Below, one piece after another: positions 8,065 to 14,855 of a stretch of DNA of 16,981 nt. Below the pieces are notes generated by a model, which worked only from the letters and a program-made list of their open reading frames with translations, did no database searches and was not told the DNA's origin. The DNA is from Pedobacter sp. Lineage in GTDB: Bacteria > Bacteroidota > Bacteroidia > Sphingobacteriales > Sphingobacteriaceae. Numbering within the stretch: the first letter of the stretch is position 1; every line of letters begins with the position of its first letter. Location: positions 1 through 16,981 of the forward strand of contig JAQBOT010000055.1 of assembly GCA_028287885.1 (NCBI GenBank). Reading direction: 5' to 3'. A program made the translations under genes and the position numbers.

Positions 8065-8850
8065 ATGGAAATATTCTCGAACCCCGAAGCCTGGATCTCC
8101 TTAATCACCCTAACGCTCTTAGAAATCGTACTTGGAATTGATAACATTATTTTTATCTCCATACTTTCCTCCAAACTTCCTGCAAACCTGCAGAAAAAGG
8201 CGAGGCAATGGGGTCTTGGATTGGCGATGATCACCCGGGTTCTCTTGCTTCTGTCTTTAAGCTGGGTTATGACGCTGACTACACCCTTATTTAATGTCGG
8301 CGAATGGATTAGCATTGACAGTTCTGAATGGCTGGAGAAACTTGCTATTTCAGGTAGGGACTTGATTCTAATTTCAGGAGGTTTGTTCTTAATTTATAAG
8401 AGTACACATGAAATACACTTGAAGCTAGAGGGTGAAGAAGAAGGGGGAGGGAATGTTAAAGTGTACACCTTCAATGGCGTTTTGACTCAAATTCTCTTGC
8501 TTGATGTGGTTTTCTCACTGGATTCTGTTATTACTGCAGTGGGAATGGCAGATCACGTGACCATCATGATTGCTGCCGTAATAATTGCTGTACTCATTAT
8601 GATGGCCTCATCTAATGCAGTAAGCAACTTTGTAAACGACCACCCTACAGTTAAAATGCTTGCTTTGTCGTTCTTGCTGTTGATCGGTGTTTCACTACTG
8701 GCTGAAGGCTTCGAGCAGCACATTCCTAAAGGATATATCTACTTTGCCATGGCTTTTTCGATCCTTGTAGAGATGCTGAACCTTAAAATGAAAGGCAAAT
8801 CAAAACATCCAATTAAGCTTAGAGATACGCCAGAAGAAGAGAAGGTTTAG
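8065..8850 (+). CDS. TerC family integral membrane protein
   Basis: Inner-membrane protein of 261 aa. It carries the paired TerC signatures: EIVLGIDNIIFISILSSKLP near the N-terminus (about 20-40) and LLLDVVFSLDSVITAVGMAD in the middle (about 151-170). Both put acidic residues (E, D) inside membrane helices, as expected for metal-ion handling. Seven or so hydrophobic segments are visible, with a cytoplasmic loop rich in glutamate (KLEGEEEGGGN). The C-terminus MLNLKMKGKSKHPIKLRDTPEEEKV is charged. TerC relatives export Mn2+ or take part in tellurite resistance; with no other ter gene nearby, I favour a general metal-homeostasis role. It has its own transcript, set off by the terminator upstream. 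The next gene starts 12 bp downstream. Confidence 0.9.
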   Translation: MEIFSNPEAWISLITLTLLEIVLGIDNIIFISILSSKLPANLQKKARQWGLGLAMITRVLLLLSLSWVMTLTTPLFNVGEWISIDSSEWLEKLAISGRDLILISGGLFLIYKSTHEIHLKLEGEEEGGGNVKVYTFNGVLTQILLLDVVFSLDSVITAVGMADHVTIMIAAVIIAVLIMMASSNAVSNFVNDHPTVKMLALSFLLLIGVSLLAEGFEQHIPKGYIYFAMAFSILVEMLNLKMKGKSKHPIKLRDTPEEEKV

Positions 8851-8858
8851 TACTTTTG
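8851..8858 (+). promoter_or_regulatory. Putative -7 box directly before the nucleoid-associated gene
   Basis: TACTTTTG, a full TAnnTTTG match, ends 4 bp before the ATG at 8863. Transcription would then begin at or next to the start codon, giving a leaderless mRNA. The box starts at the first base after the TerC stop codon. No clear -33 box is seen, so simple read-through from terC remains possible. Confidence 0.35.
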
Positions 8859-8862
8859 GCGA

Positions 8863-9918
8863 ATGATTTCTTTTTATGAGGCTAGCCTGGCCGATCTTTC
8901 TATACACAGAATAGGCAATAAAGCACAGGATGAATTTTATGTTTTGTCAGAGCAGTCCTTACAAATTGAGGATCAGTTATTAAAGAATCTGCTGCTTCAA
9001 TATTTCCTTACGCCGTATGCCAAGGTTAACGAAATATACAGATTTACGCATCCAAATGATGACTTGAACCTCAATGAGGTATTTCATTTCGCAACGGCAA
9101 TCTTCGAAAATGGAGAAAGCTTTCACGAGAATAGTCAGCAACTAGCCAAATACCTATACGAAATTTCCAGCCATCCCAAGATCAAGTCGGGAGAGTTGTA
9201 TGTTGCATTTTTTGAGAATGTTCAGATAGAAGGCGAGCTGCATGATGCGATCGGCATCTTCAAATCAGAAACAAAAGAAACATATCTAAAGGTATATCCT
9301 GAGCATGCGGGCTTTGGCATGAGGTACGAAGAGGAGGCCATCAACATCAGTAAACTCGATAAGGGTTGTTTGATCTTTAAAACCGAAAAAGAAGAAGGCT
9401 ACAAAGTCGCGGTAATTGACCAGACAAATAGGAGTGCCGAAGCCGTGTACTGGAAAGATGAATTCTTGAAGCTTAAGGTTCGTAACGATAATTACAACCA
9501 GACGAACAACGTCCTTGGCGTGTACAAGAGCTTCGTTACCGACAAGCTGGATGAGAATTTCGAGATGACGAAGGCGGACAAGATTGATTTATTGAATAAA
9601 TCAATGAAGTACTTCAAAGAAAAAGAAAGCTTCGATTTGGAGGAGTTCTCAAATGAAGTTATTGCCAATAAGGAAGGTATAGAATCTTTTAAGAATTATA
9701 AGAAGAGCTACGAAGAGGAATTTGATACGACCATTGCAGACAGCTTTGACATCTCCGGCGCTGCAGTAAAGAAGCAGGCCAGAGTATTCAAAAGTGTGTT
9801 AAAACTCGATAAGAACTTCCACATCTATATTCATGGGGACAAAGAACTCATCGAGAAAGGTTATGACGAAGATAAATCGATGAACTATTACAAGGTGTTT
9901 TTTAAAGAAGAGGAATAG
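8863..9918 (+). CDS. Nucleoid-associated protein (YejK/NdpA family)
   Basis: Protein of 351 aa; the whole length aligns by eye with the nucleoid-associated NdpA/YejK family, which binds DNA in the bacterial nucleoid. Typical features are the opening with a conserved I-H-x-I/V-G-N-K (residues about 14-20), LLLQYFLTPY at about 43-52, the ELYVAFFENV segment (about 107-116) and the strand-rich C-terminal part ending FHIYIHGDKELIEKGYDEDKGM-like (here DKSMNYYKVFF). It is very lysine/glutamate-rich, with no membrane segment or signal peptide. In E. coli YejK is linked to the nucleoid and to topoisomerase IV; whether that holds here is not shown. The start is an ATG 12 bp after the terC stop. Confidence 0.8.
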   Translation: MISFYEASLADLSIHRIGNKAQDEFYVLSEQSLQIEDQLLKNLLLQYFLTPYAKVNEIYRFTHPNDDLNLNEVFHFATAIFENGESFHENSQQLAKYLYEISSHPKIKSGELYVAFFENVQIEGELHDAIGIFKSETKETYLKVYPEHAGFGMRYEEEAINISKLDKGCLIFKTEKEEGYKVAVIDQTNRSAEAVYWKDEFLKLKVRNDNYNQTNNVLGVYKSFVTDKLDENFEMTKADKIDLLNKSMKYFKEKESFDLEEFSNEVIANKEGIESFKNYKKSYEEEFDTTIADSFDISGAAVKKQARVFKSVLKLDKNFHIYIHGDKELIEKGYDEDKSMNYYKVFFKEEE

Positions 9919-9994
9919 TCCCCAACAAAAAATAAAGAGGAACCCTTTTAACTAAAAAGGAAGAGTAATCTTCTAATAACCAAAGAGTAAGTTT

Positions 9995-11182
9995 TTATAA
10001 AACGCGAAGAAGTAGTCCCTTCAAATATTCACCTTCCGGAAAAGAAAGCCGCACCGGGTGATCTTCAGGCTGGTTAAATTGCTTTAAGATTTGCACCTCT
10101 TTCCCTGCATCTAAGGCCGCCCAGGCAATGATTTGCTTGAACGTGTCAATGTCAACTGCACCAGAACAAGAAAATGTCGCAAGCAGTCCACCGCTCTCTA
10201 GTAGCCCCATAGCCAAACGGTTTAGGTCTTTGTAGGCACGGGCCGCACGGTCCAGCGCAGACCTCGATGGGGCATATTTAGGTGGATCTAATACCACGAT
10301 ATCAAAGGTTGTACCCTCTTCTTTAAATATTCTGAGTTGTTTATTTACATCCGACTGAAAGATTGTGTTGCGGTCTGCGGCAAAGCCATTCAGCTCAATG
10401 TTCTGCTGTAAGGTTTCTAAAGCGGGGGCCGAACTATCTACACTGGTAACATGCATAGCACCTTGTTTCAAGGCGTTCAAAGAAAATCCACCACTGTAAG
10501 AAAAGCAGTCCAGAACGCGTTTGTCTCGCGTATAATCAGCAAGAAGCAAACGGTTATCCCGCTGGTCACAATAGAAGCCCGACTTCTGGCCACCGGCGAT
10601 ATTGATGTTATAGCGGATGCCGTTTTCTTTCACTTCAAGGAATTCTGGCGGGTTTTCACCCCAAAGTAAACCTTGTTCAACCTCCAGGTTTTCATGTGTA
10701 CGTGCGGTAGCATCGCTCTTATCGAATATCCCCAAAGGGTTGAGCTGATCCCTCAGAATATCAATGATGTCTGCTTTAACGCTCTCCATACCTGCACTTA
10801 GAATCTGCAGAGAAAGATAACTAGCATATTGATCTACGATCAGCCCCGGAAGGAAATCCGCTTCTGAAAACACCAGGCGGCAGGTGTTTGTGTCACCATT
10901 CTTCAGCACATGCTTGCGTGCTGCTATCGCGGTTTGAATTTTTTGCTGGTACCAGCCTTTATCTATGTTTCTAGCTTGGTCCCATTCCAATAGGCGTATG
11001 GCAACCCTGGAATTCTCATTGTAATACCCGTAAGCAAGAAAATCTGCATTTGCTGCAAGTACGCGTACAACTTCACCATTCAGCGGACTTCCTTTAACTT
11101 TCTCAATCGCTCCAGAAAAGATCCAGGGGTGTCTTTGCAAAGCTGCTTTCTCTTTGCCTTTCTTCAGTACTACTTCAACCAT
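9995..11182 (-). CDS. rlmI: Class I SAM-dependent rRNA methyltransferase, RlmI type
   Basis: Protein of 395 aa with an N-terminal PUA domain (about 1-70, HPWIFSGAI at 18-26), a linker domain and a C-terminal Rossmann methyltransferase. The GQKSGFYCDQRDNR block at 198-211 marks the RlmI/RlmK family. The SAM-binding region is LDCFSYSGGFSLNAL (about 224-238), the catalytic motif is DPPKY at 299-303, and a cysteine within FSCSG (C339) fits m5C chemistry. E. coli RlmI methylates 23S rRNA C1962; the same target is inferred here, not shown. The ATG at 11182 is 4 bp after a -7 box, so the mRNA may be leaderless. The promoter overlaps the sodA terminator. Confidence 0.88.
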   Translation of the reverse strand: MVEVVLKKGKEKAALQRHPWIFSGAIEKVKGSPLNGEVVRVLAANADFLAYGYYNENSRVAIRLLEWDQARNIDKGWYQQKIQTAIAARKHVLKNGDTNTCRLVFSEADFLPGLIVDQYASYLSLQILSAGMESVKADIIDILRDQLNPLGIFDKSDATARTHENLEVEQGLLWGENPPEFLEVKENGIRYNINIAGGQKSGFYCDQRDNRLLLADYTRDKRVLDCFSYSGGFSLNALKQGAMHVTSVDSSAPALETLQQNIELNGFAADRNTIFQSDVNKQLRIFKEEGTTFDIVVLDPPKYAPSRSALDRAARAYKDLNRLAMGLLESGGLLATFSCSGAVDIDTFKQIIAWAALDAGKEVQILKQFNQPEDHPVRLSFPEGEYLKGLLLRVL

Positions 11183-11186
11183 GCGG

Positions 11187-11194
11187 CAAAGTTA
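11187..11194 (-). promoter_or_regulatory. Putative rlmI -7 promoter box
   Basis: The minus strand reads TAACTTTG, a TAnnTTTG match ending 4 bp before the rlmI ATG. A TTG at 11211-11213 (minus strand) lies 16 bp further upstream and could be the -33 element. That element lies inside the sodA terminator hairpin. Confidence 0.45.
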
Positions 11195-11203
11195 CTAAAA
11201 GCA

Positions 11204-11267
11204 AAAACACCAACACTGCTCCCGGCATATATTTCTATGGATATGCGAGGAGTGGTATTGGTGTTTT
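11204..11267 (-). terminator. Long hairpin terminator of sodA
   Basis: An imperfect stem pairs 11204-11222 with 11249-11267 (19 positions, one mismatch and two G-T pairs). An inner 6-bp stem, GCATAT at 11225-11230 with ATATGC at 11241-11246, closes the loop. Read on the minus strand it ends in GTGTTTTTGCTTTT, a U-rich tail. It starts 23 bp after the sodA stop. Confidence 0.8.
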
Positions 11268-11290
11268 GTAATCTCTAAAGATGTCTTTTC

Positions 11291-11902
11291 TTATACAGTC
11301 GCTTTTTTGAAGCGCTCAGAGACAGCATCCCAGTTTACTACATTCCAGAATGCAGCGATGTAATCCGGACGTCTATTCTGGTATTTCAAATAGTAAGCAT
11401 GTTCCCAAACATCCATTCCAAGTACAGGTGTGCCTTTAACCTCTGCAACCGGCATCAAAGGATTGTCCTGATTCGGTGTAGAAGAAACAACCAGTTTTCT
11501 ATCAGCAGTTACAACCAACCAAGCCCATCCAGAACCGAAACGTGTTGCTCCAGCTTCTGCAAACTTAGTTTTGAAGTCAGCGAATGATCCGAAAGAACTT
11601 TTAATTGCGTCAGCCAATGCACCCGTAGGTTCGCCGCCTTTATTTGGTCCGATAACTTCCCAAAACAAGGAGTGATTGTAATGACCACCACCGTTATTTC
11701 TTACCGCAGCAGGAAATTTATCTACGTTTTTGATGATTTCTTCGATGCTTTGGTTTGCCTCAGGCTTACCTTCTAAAGCTTTATTCAGGTTAGTGACGTA
11801 AGCTTGGTGGTGTTTGCCATGGTGAATTTCCATGGTTGCCTTGTCGATATGCGGTTCTAATGCATCTGTTGCGTAATGTAACGCAGGTAATTCAAAAGCC
11901 AT
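11291..11902 (-). CDS. sodA: Superoxide dismutase, Mn type (Fe/Mn family)
   Basis: Enzyme of 203 aa that converts superoxide to O2 and H2O2. All four metal ligands are present: H27, H76 (in [11 protein letters not shown]), D163 and H167 (in DVWEHAYY). The Mn signature is strong: triple Gly 70-72, Q144 in [21 protein letters not shown] and FWNVVNWD; metal flexibility (cambialism) cannot be excluded. I chose the ATG at 11902 ([10 protein letters not shown]), the normal family start; a longer in-frame start at 11947 would cross the likely promoter. No signal peptide, so it is cytoplasmic. It lies in a minus-strand run with oxyR about 940 bp upstream, which fits an oxidative-stress region, but its own promoter suggests separate control. 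Confidence 0.97.
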   Translation of the reverse strand: MAFELPALHYATDALEPHIDKATMEIHHGKHHQAYVTNLNKALEGKPEANQSIEEIIKNVDKFPAAVRNNGGGHYNHSLFWEVIGPNKGGEPTGALADAIKSSFGSFADFKTKFAEAGATRFGSGWAWLVVTADRKLVVSSTPNQDNPLMPVAEVKGTPVLGMDVWEHAYYLKYQNRRPDYIAAFWNVVNWDAVSERFKKATV

Positions 11903-11935
11903 ATTGTTATGATTTAAGTTTATAAAATAGGTACA

Positions 11936-11943
11936 CAAATATA
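11936..11943 (-). promoter_or_regulatory. Putative sodA -7 promoter box
   Basis: The minus strand reads TATATTTG, a full TAnnTTTG match, 33 bp upstream of the sodA ATG, giving a leader of about 30 nt. It lies in the 86-bp gap after tadA, so sodA probably has its own transcript. Confidence 0.45.
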
Positions 11944-11988
11944 ACAATCAACGGGGGAAATGTTTGGTCGTTTAATTGATTGTTAAAA

Positions 11989-12462
11989 TTAATCACGCTT
12001 GTTTGCAAAAAATTTCCTGATCAGACTGGCGCATTCCTCTGCCAGGACACCTGATTTCAAGATTGTTTTTGGATGTAGAATGTCGTTTCCTTTACTGGTA
12101 AATCCACGTTTAACTTCTGGTGCTCCATAAACCAGCTTTCCAATTTGGGTCCAGTAACTTGCTCCTGCACACATTACACAAGGCTCTATGGTAACATACA
12201 AGGTGCAATCTTTCAGGTATTTGCCGCCCAAGGTTTGGCTTGCTGCGGTAAAAGCTTGCATTTCGGCATGTGCGGTAACATCGTTAAGCTGTTCTGTAAG
12301 GTTATGACCTCGGCCTACAATTCTTCCTTTACAAACTACGATCGCACCAATCGGGATTTCCTCTGCTTCGAAGGCCTTTTGCGCTTCCTGTAATGCAAGG
12401 CGCATATAATGTTCGTCCTCTAACCTGGGATCTATGTCGTCAGAAAAATTGTAAAAACTCAT
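11989..12462 (-). CDS. tadA: Nucleoside deaminase, tRNA adenosine-34 deaminase type
   Basis: Zinc enzyme of 157 aa that converts adenosine-34 to inosine in tRNA-Arg. The zinc site is complete: H65 and proton-shuttling E67 in HAE, and C95/C98 in PCVMCAG. Length and layout fit TadA; a guanine- or cytosine-deaminase relative is less likely. I chose the ATG at 12462 (MSFYNFSDD); a TTG at 12492 in the same frame would add 10 residues encoded by the duplicated segment upstream. The ATG overlaps the stop of an 8-codon mini-ORF (ATGA). The gene lies 47 bp after the csaA-like gene. Confidence 0.92.
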   Translation of the reverse strand: MSFYNFSDDIDPRLEDEHYMRLALQEAQKAFEAEEIPIGAIVVCKGRIVGRGHNLTEQLNDVTAHAEMQAFTAASQTLGGKYLKDCTLYVTIEPCVMCAGASYWTQIGKLVYGAPEVKRGFTSKGNDILHPKTILKSGVLAEECASLIRKFFANKRD

Positions 12463-12496
12463 ACTGCAAAGATGTAAAAACTCATACAGCAAAGAT
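12451..12496. repeat. 23-bp tandem duplication over the tadA start region
   Basis: Positions 12451-12473 and 12474-12496 are the same 23-bp unit with a single mismatch (T at 12465, A at 12488). Each copy holds a minus-strand ATG and a CTTTGC promoter-like end, so the tadA start codon region is present twice in tandem. Because 23 is not a multiple of 3, the upstream ATG (12485) is out of frame with tadA. Confidence 0.92.
12459..12485 (-). other. Mini-ORF of 8 codons coupled to the tadA start
   Basis: The upstream copy of the duplication opens a minus-strand ORF, MSFYIFAV, whose TGA stop overlaps the tadA ATG as ATGA at 12462-12459. This is the classical geometry for termination-reinitiation. 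Whether it is translated is unknown; it may be only a by-product of the duplication. Confidence 0.4.
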
Positions 12497-12497
12497 A
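12490..12497 (-). promoter_or_regulatory. Putative tadA -7 promoter box
   Basis: The minus strand reads TATCTTTG, a full TAnnTTTG match, 4 bp before the mini-ORF ATG. The matching spot in the downstream copy (12467-12474) reads CATCTTTG, one base off consensus. Only the upstream copy therefore keeps a perfect box. Confidence 0.4.
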
Positions 12498-12509
12498 AGG
12501 CGAATAAAA

Positions 12510-12845
12510 TTAGATCATTTTACTTCCATTGGGAACTTTACCCTGTAAAGTCGTGAGTACAATATCGCCGTTCTCATCAGCAAAGCCGGTGACTAGGAAC
12601 TCAGACATGAATTTGCCGATTTGTTTGACTGGGAAGTTGATTACGCCAACGATCTGCTTGCCGAGCAGTTCCTCTTTAGAATAATGCTTTGTTATCTGTG
12701 CCGAGCTTATCTTAACACCTAAGTCGCCAAAGTCGACCTTCAGTTTATATGCTGGTTTGCGCGCCTCTGGAAAGTCAGAGACCTCTATGATGGTTCCGGC
12801 CCTGAGTTCTACCTGCTCAAAGTCTGCCCAGTTGATCTGTTTCAT
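12510..12845 (-). CDS. csaA: CsaA-like tRNA-binding protein
   Basis: Protein of 111 aa, one single EMAP/Trbp111-type OB fold, the usual size for CsaA. The line WADFEQVELRAGTIIEV (about 6-22) and PAYKLKVDFGDLGVKISSAQIT (about 31-52) are typical, as is GVINFPVKQIGKFMSEFLVTGF. CsaA has been described in Bacillus as a chaperone with export-related activity, and the fold binds the tRNA elbow; neither is tested here. Its ATG overlaps the oxyR stop (ATGA, 12842-12845), so the two are very likely translationally coupled. Cytoplasmic, no signal peptide. Confidence 0.85.
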   Translation of the reverse strand: MKQINWADFEQVELRAGTIIEVSDFPEARKPAYKLKVDFGDLGVKISSAQITKHYSKEELLGKQIVGVINFPVKQIGKFMSEFLVTGFADENGDIVLTTLQGKVPNGSKMI

Positions 12846-13774
12846 ATGCCAATGACGTCTTTTTTCTTCCTTTGTTTCATTGCTTTAGGGATCAAAGCTA
12901 GAATTTCTTCTTGCAAGGCGTTCAGCATGCGTCTTTTGATAAAGTTTTTGTGGGTAACGAGGCTAATCTCCCGTACCGGTTCCGGTGCCTTAAAGGAGCG
13001 TACTTTAGTCAGCTGTTTGTGGCTTAGCTCAGCGAGCGCAAGTTCAGGAAGCAGGGTAGCGCCATCGTTGCGGTCTACCATTCGGATCAGGGTTTCAACA
13101 CTACCCGTGTTGTAAGTTAAGCCCTGTAGTCGGTTGTCTTTCGTAGATCTGCAGATATTAAGTACTTGCGACCGCATGCAGTGACCCTCATTTAAAAGCC
13201 AGATGTTTTCGTCTTCCAGATCATCGGCATCAATGGATTTCTTCTTAAAAAGCTTGCTGTTCTTGCTTATGTAGGTGACGAAGGTCTCATAATAGAGCGG
13301 CAGTTCTTCCACGGCAGGGTCCCCTAGGGGAGTAGCAAGAATTCCACAGTCCAGCACACCTGTTTTAATATGATGGATGATGTCTTCCGTGGTGTACTCC
13401 CAAATCAGCAATTTAAGCTCCGGATATTTCTCCATCATAGCCGCAATAACCTGGGGCAGCAGATAAGGCGCTACGGTCGGGATAATCCCGATCCGGAGTT
13501 CACCAATAATCTCTTGTTGCTGACTGTTGATAAGTTCTTTGATCTTAAGGCTCTCCTGGAGGATGATGCGTGCTTGGGCAACGATCTGAGCGCCAATTTC
13601 AGTCGGGACGACTGGCTGTCTGCTGCGGTCAAATAGTTTGACGTTCAGCATGTCTTCTAGTTTTTGTACCTGCATGCTCAAGGTCGGCTGGGTAACAAAA
13701 CACTTCTCTGCAGCGCCTACAAAACTTCGGTAGGTATCAACAGCAACAATATATTCCAACTGCACTAAAGTCAT
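12842..13774 (-). CDS. oxyR: OxyR, hydrogen peroxide-sensing LysR regulator
   Basis: LysR-type activator of 310 aa: winged helix-turn-helix at 1-60 (VGAAEKCFVTQPTLSMQVQK at 19-38) and a substrate-type sensor domain from about 90. The two redox cysteines are present at C199 and C208 (GHCMRSQVLNIC), the same numbers and spacing as in E. coli OxyR, where H2O2 forms a disulfide between them. This makes OxyR, not a generic LysR protein, the firm call. The ATG at 13774 touches a perfect 15-bp inverted repeat, a likely autoregulatory operator. The stop overlaps the csaA-like start by 4 bp. Likely targets such as sodA lie nearby, but this is not shown. Confidence 0.95.
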   Translation of the reverse strand: MTLVQLEYIVAVDTYRSFVGAAEKCFVTQPTLSMQVQKLEDMLNVKLFDRSRQPVVPTEIGAQIVAQARIILQESLKIKELINSQQQEIIGELRIGIIPTVAPYLLPQVIAAMMEKYPELKLLIWEYTTEDIIHHIKTGVLDCGILATPLGDPAVEELPLYYETFVTYISKNSKLFKKKSIDADDLEDENIWLLNEGHCMRSQVLNICRSTKDNRLQGLTYNTGSVETLIRMVDRNDGATLLPELALAELSHKQLTKVRSFKAPEPVREISLVTHKNFIKRRMLNALQEEILALIPKAMKQRKKKDVIGI

Positions 13775-13820
13775 ATAGCTAAAGTTTATTCCTTTCTATA
13801 AAGATATAAACTTTAGCTAT
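13775..13820 (-). promoter_or_regulatory. Inverted-repeat operator of oxyR (putative OxyR/LysR site)
   Basis: ATAGCTAAAGTTTAT (13775-13789) and its exact reverse complement (13806-13820) flank a 16-bp spacer. The left arm directly abuts the oxyR ATG. Each arm keeps most fixed positions of the E. coli OxyR half-site ATAGnTnnnAnCTAT. ATAG/CTAT tetramers fall at 13775, 13796 and 13817, at 21-bp steps (two helix turns). A near -7 box (TATCTTTA, minus strand, 13799-13806) lies mainly in the spacer. No U-tract follows, which argues against a terminator of fcl. Confidence 0.7.
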
Positions 13821-13837
13821 TGATTGTATTTAAAACT

Positions 13838-14767
13838 TTAAATGTGATTTTTCAGGAAGTCCTGATATGCCAGATCAATTCCTTGCTCCAGTTGTACCTG
13901 ATGTTTCCAGCCTAAGCCATGTAATTTGCTTACATCCATCAATTTCCTTGGTGTACCATCTGGCTTTGTGCTGTCAAACGTAAGTTCACCTTCAAAACCT
14001 ACTGTCTTTTTGATTAGCAAGGCCAGGTCTTTTATGGTTAAGTCTTCTCCCGTACCAATATTGATCAGGGTTGCTTCATTGTAGTTTTGCATAAGGTAAT
14101 AACAAGCATCTGCAAGGTCATCTGCAAACAGGAACTCACGCATTGGTGATCCGGATCCCCAGATGATAACTTCAGGCGTACCATTTACTTTGGCTTCATG
14201 AAATTTACGGATCAAGGCCGGTAGTACATGAGAGTTCTGAGGATGATAGTTGTCGTTGTAGCCATACAGGTTTGTCGGCATAACTGAAATGAAGTCACAT
14301 CCGTACTGTGCACGGTATGCGTCGCACATCTTAATTCCCGCAATCTTTGCTATGGCATACGGTTCATTGGTTTCCTCTAACAGGCCTGTAAGCAGGTACT
14401 CTTCCTTTAAAGGTTGAGGCGCAAGCTTTGGATAGATGCAGCTCGAACCCAGGAACATTAACTTCTTGACGCCATGTTTGTAAGATTGATGGATGACGTT
14501 GTTTTGAATTTCCAGGTTCTCATATAGGAAATCAGCCCTGTAGGTATTGTTGGCTACAATACCGCCAACCTTTGCTGCGGCCAAAAACACATAGTCTGGA
14601 GTTTCTTCCTTAAAGAATTCGAAAACTGCTCTTTGGTCTCTTAAATCCAGCTCCTTTGATGTTTTTGTGATCAGGTTGGTATATCCTTCCGTGCTCAGTT
14701 TCCTGTAAATGGCAGATCCGACCATCCCACGATGACCAGCTATGTATATTTTTGAATGCTTTTCCAA
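13838..14767 (-). CDS. fcl: GDP-L-fucose synthase
   Basis: Short-chain dehydrogenase/epimerase of 309 aa that turns GDP-4-keto-6-deoxy-mannose into GDP-L-fucose with NADPH. The cofactor loop GHRGMVGSA is at 11-19. The catalytic set fits E. coli Fcl shifted by one: S108 and C110 in GSSCIYP, Y137 and K141 in YAIAK. The start is a TTG at 14767 ([14 protein letters not shown]); there is no in-frame ATG nearby upstream, and the first internal ATG would cut the cofactor loop. No gmd (the preceding enzyme) or glycosyltransferase is in the window. The product feeds surface polysaccharide. It has its own promoter region, divergent from trmB. Confidence 0.94.
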   Translation of the reverse strand: MEKHSKIYIAGHRGMVGSAIYRKLSTEGYTNLITKTSKELDLRDQRAVFEFFKEETPDYVFLAAAKVGGIVANNTYRADFLYENLEIQNNVIHQSYKHGVKKLMFLGSSCIYPKLAPQPLKEEYLLTGLLEETNEPYAIAKIAGIKMCDAYRAQYGCDFISVMPTNLYGYNDNYHPQNSHVLPALIRKFHEAKVNGTPEVIIWGSGSPMREFLFADDLADACYYLMQNYNEATLINIGTGEDLTIKDLALLIKKTVGFEGELTFDSTKPDGTPRKLMDVSKLHGLGWKHQVQLEQGIDLAYQDFLKNHI

Positions 14768-14786
14768 TGATATATTGATTTGGCTT

Positions 14787-14794
14787 CAAAAATA
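14787..14794 (-). promoter_or_regulatory. Putative fcl -7 promoter box
   Basis: The minus strand reads TATTTTTG, matching TAnnTTTG, 19 bp upstream of the TTG start, giving a leader of about 16 nt. A TTTG on the same strand (14801-14804) is too close for a -33 box. Confidence 0.4.
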
Positions 14795-14833
14795 CGAATT
14801 CAAACGGAAGTATCTAATGGGCTGATTTAATTG

Positions 14834-14841
14834 TACTTTTG
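14834..14841 (+). promoter_or_regulatory. Putative trmB -7 promoter box
   Basis: TACTTTTG matches TAnnTTTG and its last base is the first base of the GTG at 14841. Transcription would begin about 14846, leaving that GTG out of the mRNA and favouring the GTG at 14856 as the start. Confidence 0.4.
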
Positions 14842-14855
14842 TGAAAATTTTAGAA

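Noticed and set aside
8065..8850. TerC as evidence for a tellurite-resistance locus
   Set aside because: No terA, terB, terD or terZ-like genes are present; single TerC proteins are widespread and mostly metal-homeostasis related.
9944..9960. Small hairpin CCTTTT/AAAAGG between the nucleoid-associated gene and rlmI
   Set aside because: Only 6 bp and AT-rich, without a clear U-tract directly after it; too weak to call a terminator.
13775..13820. The oxyR inverted repeat as the terminator of fcl
   Set aside because: It is AT-rich with a 16-bp loop, lacks a U-tract on the fcl side, and touches the oxyR start codon.
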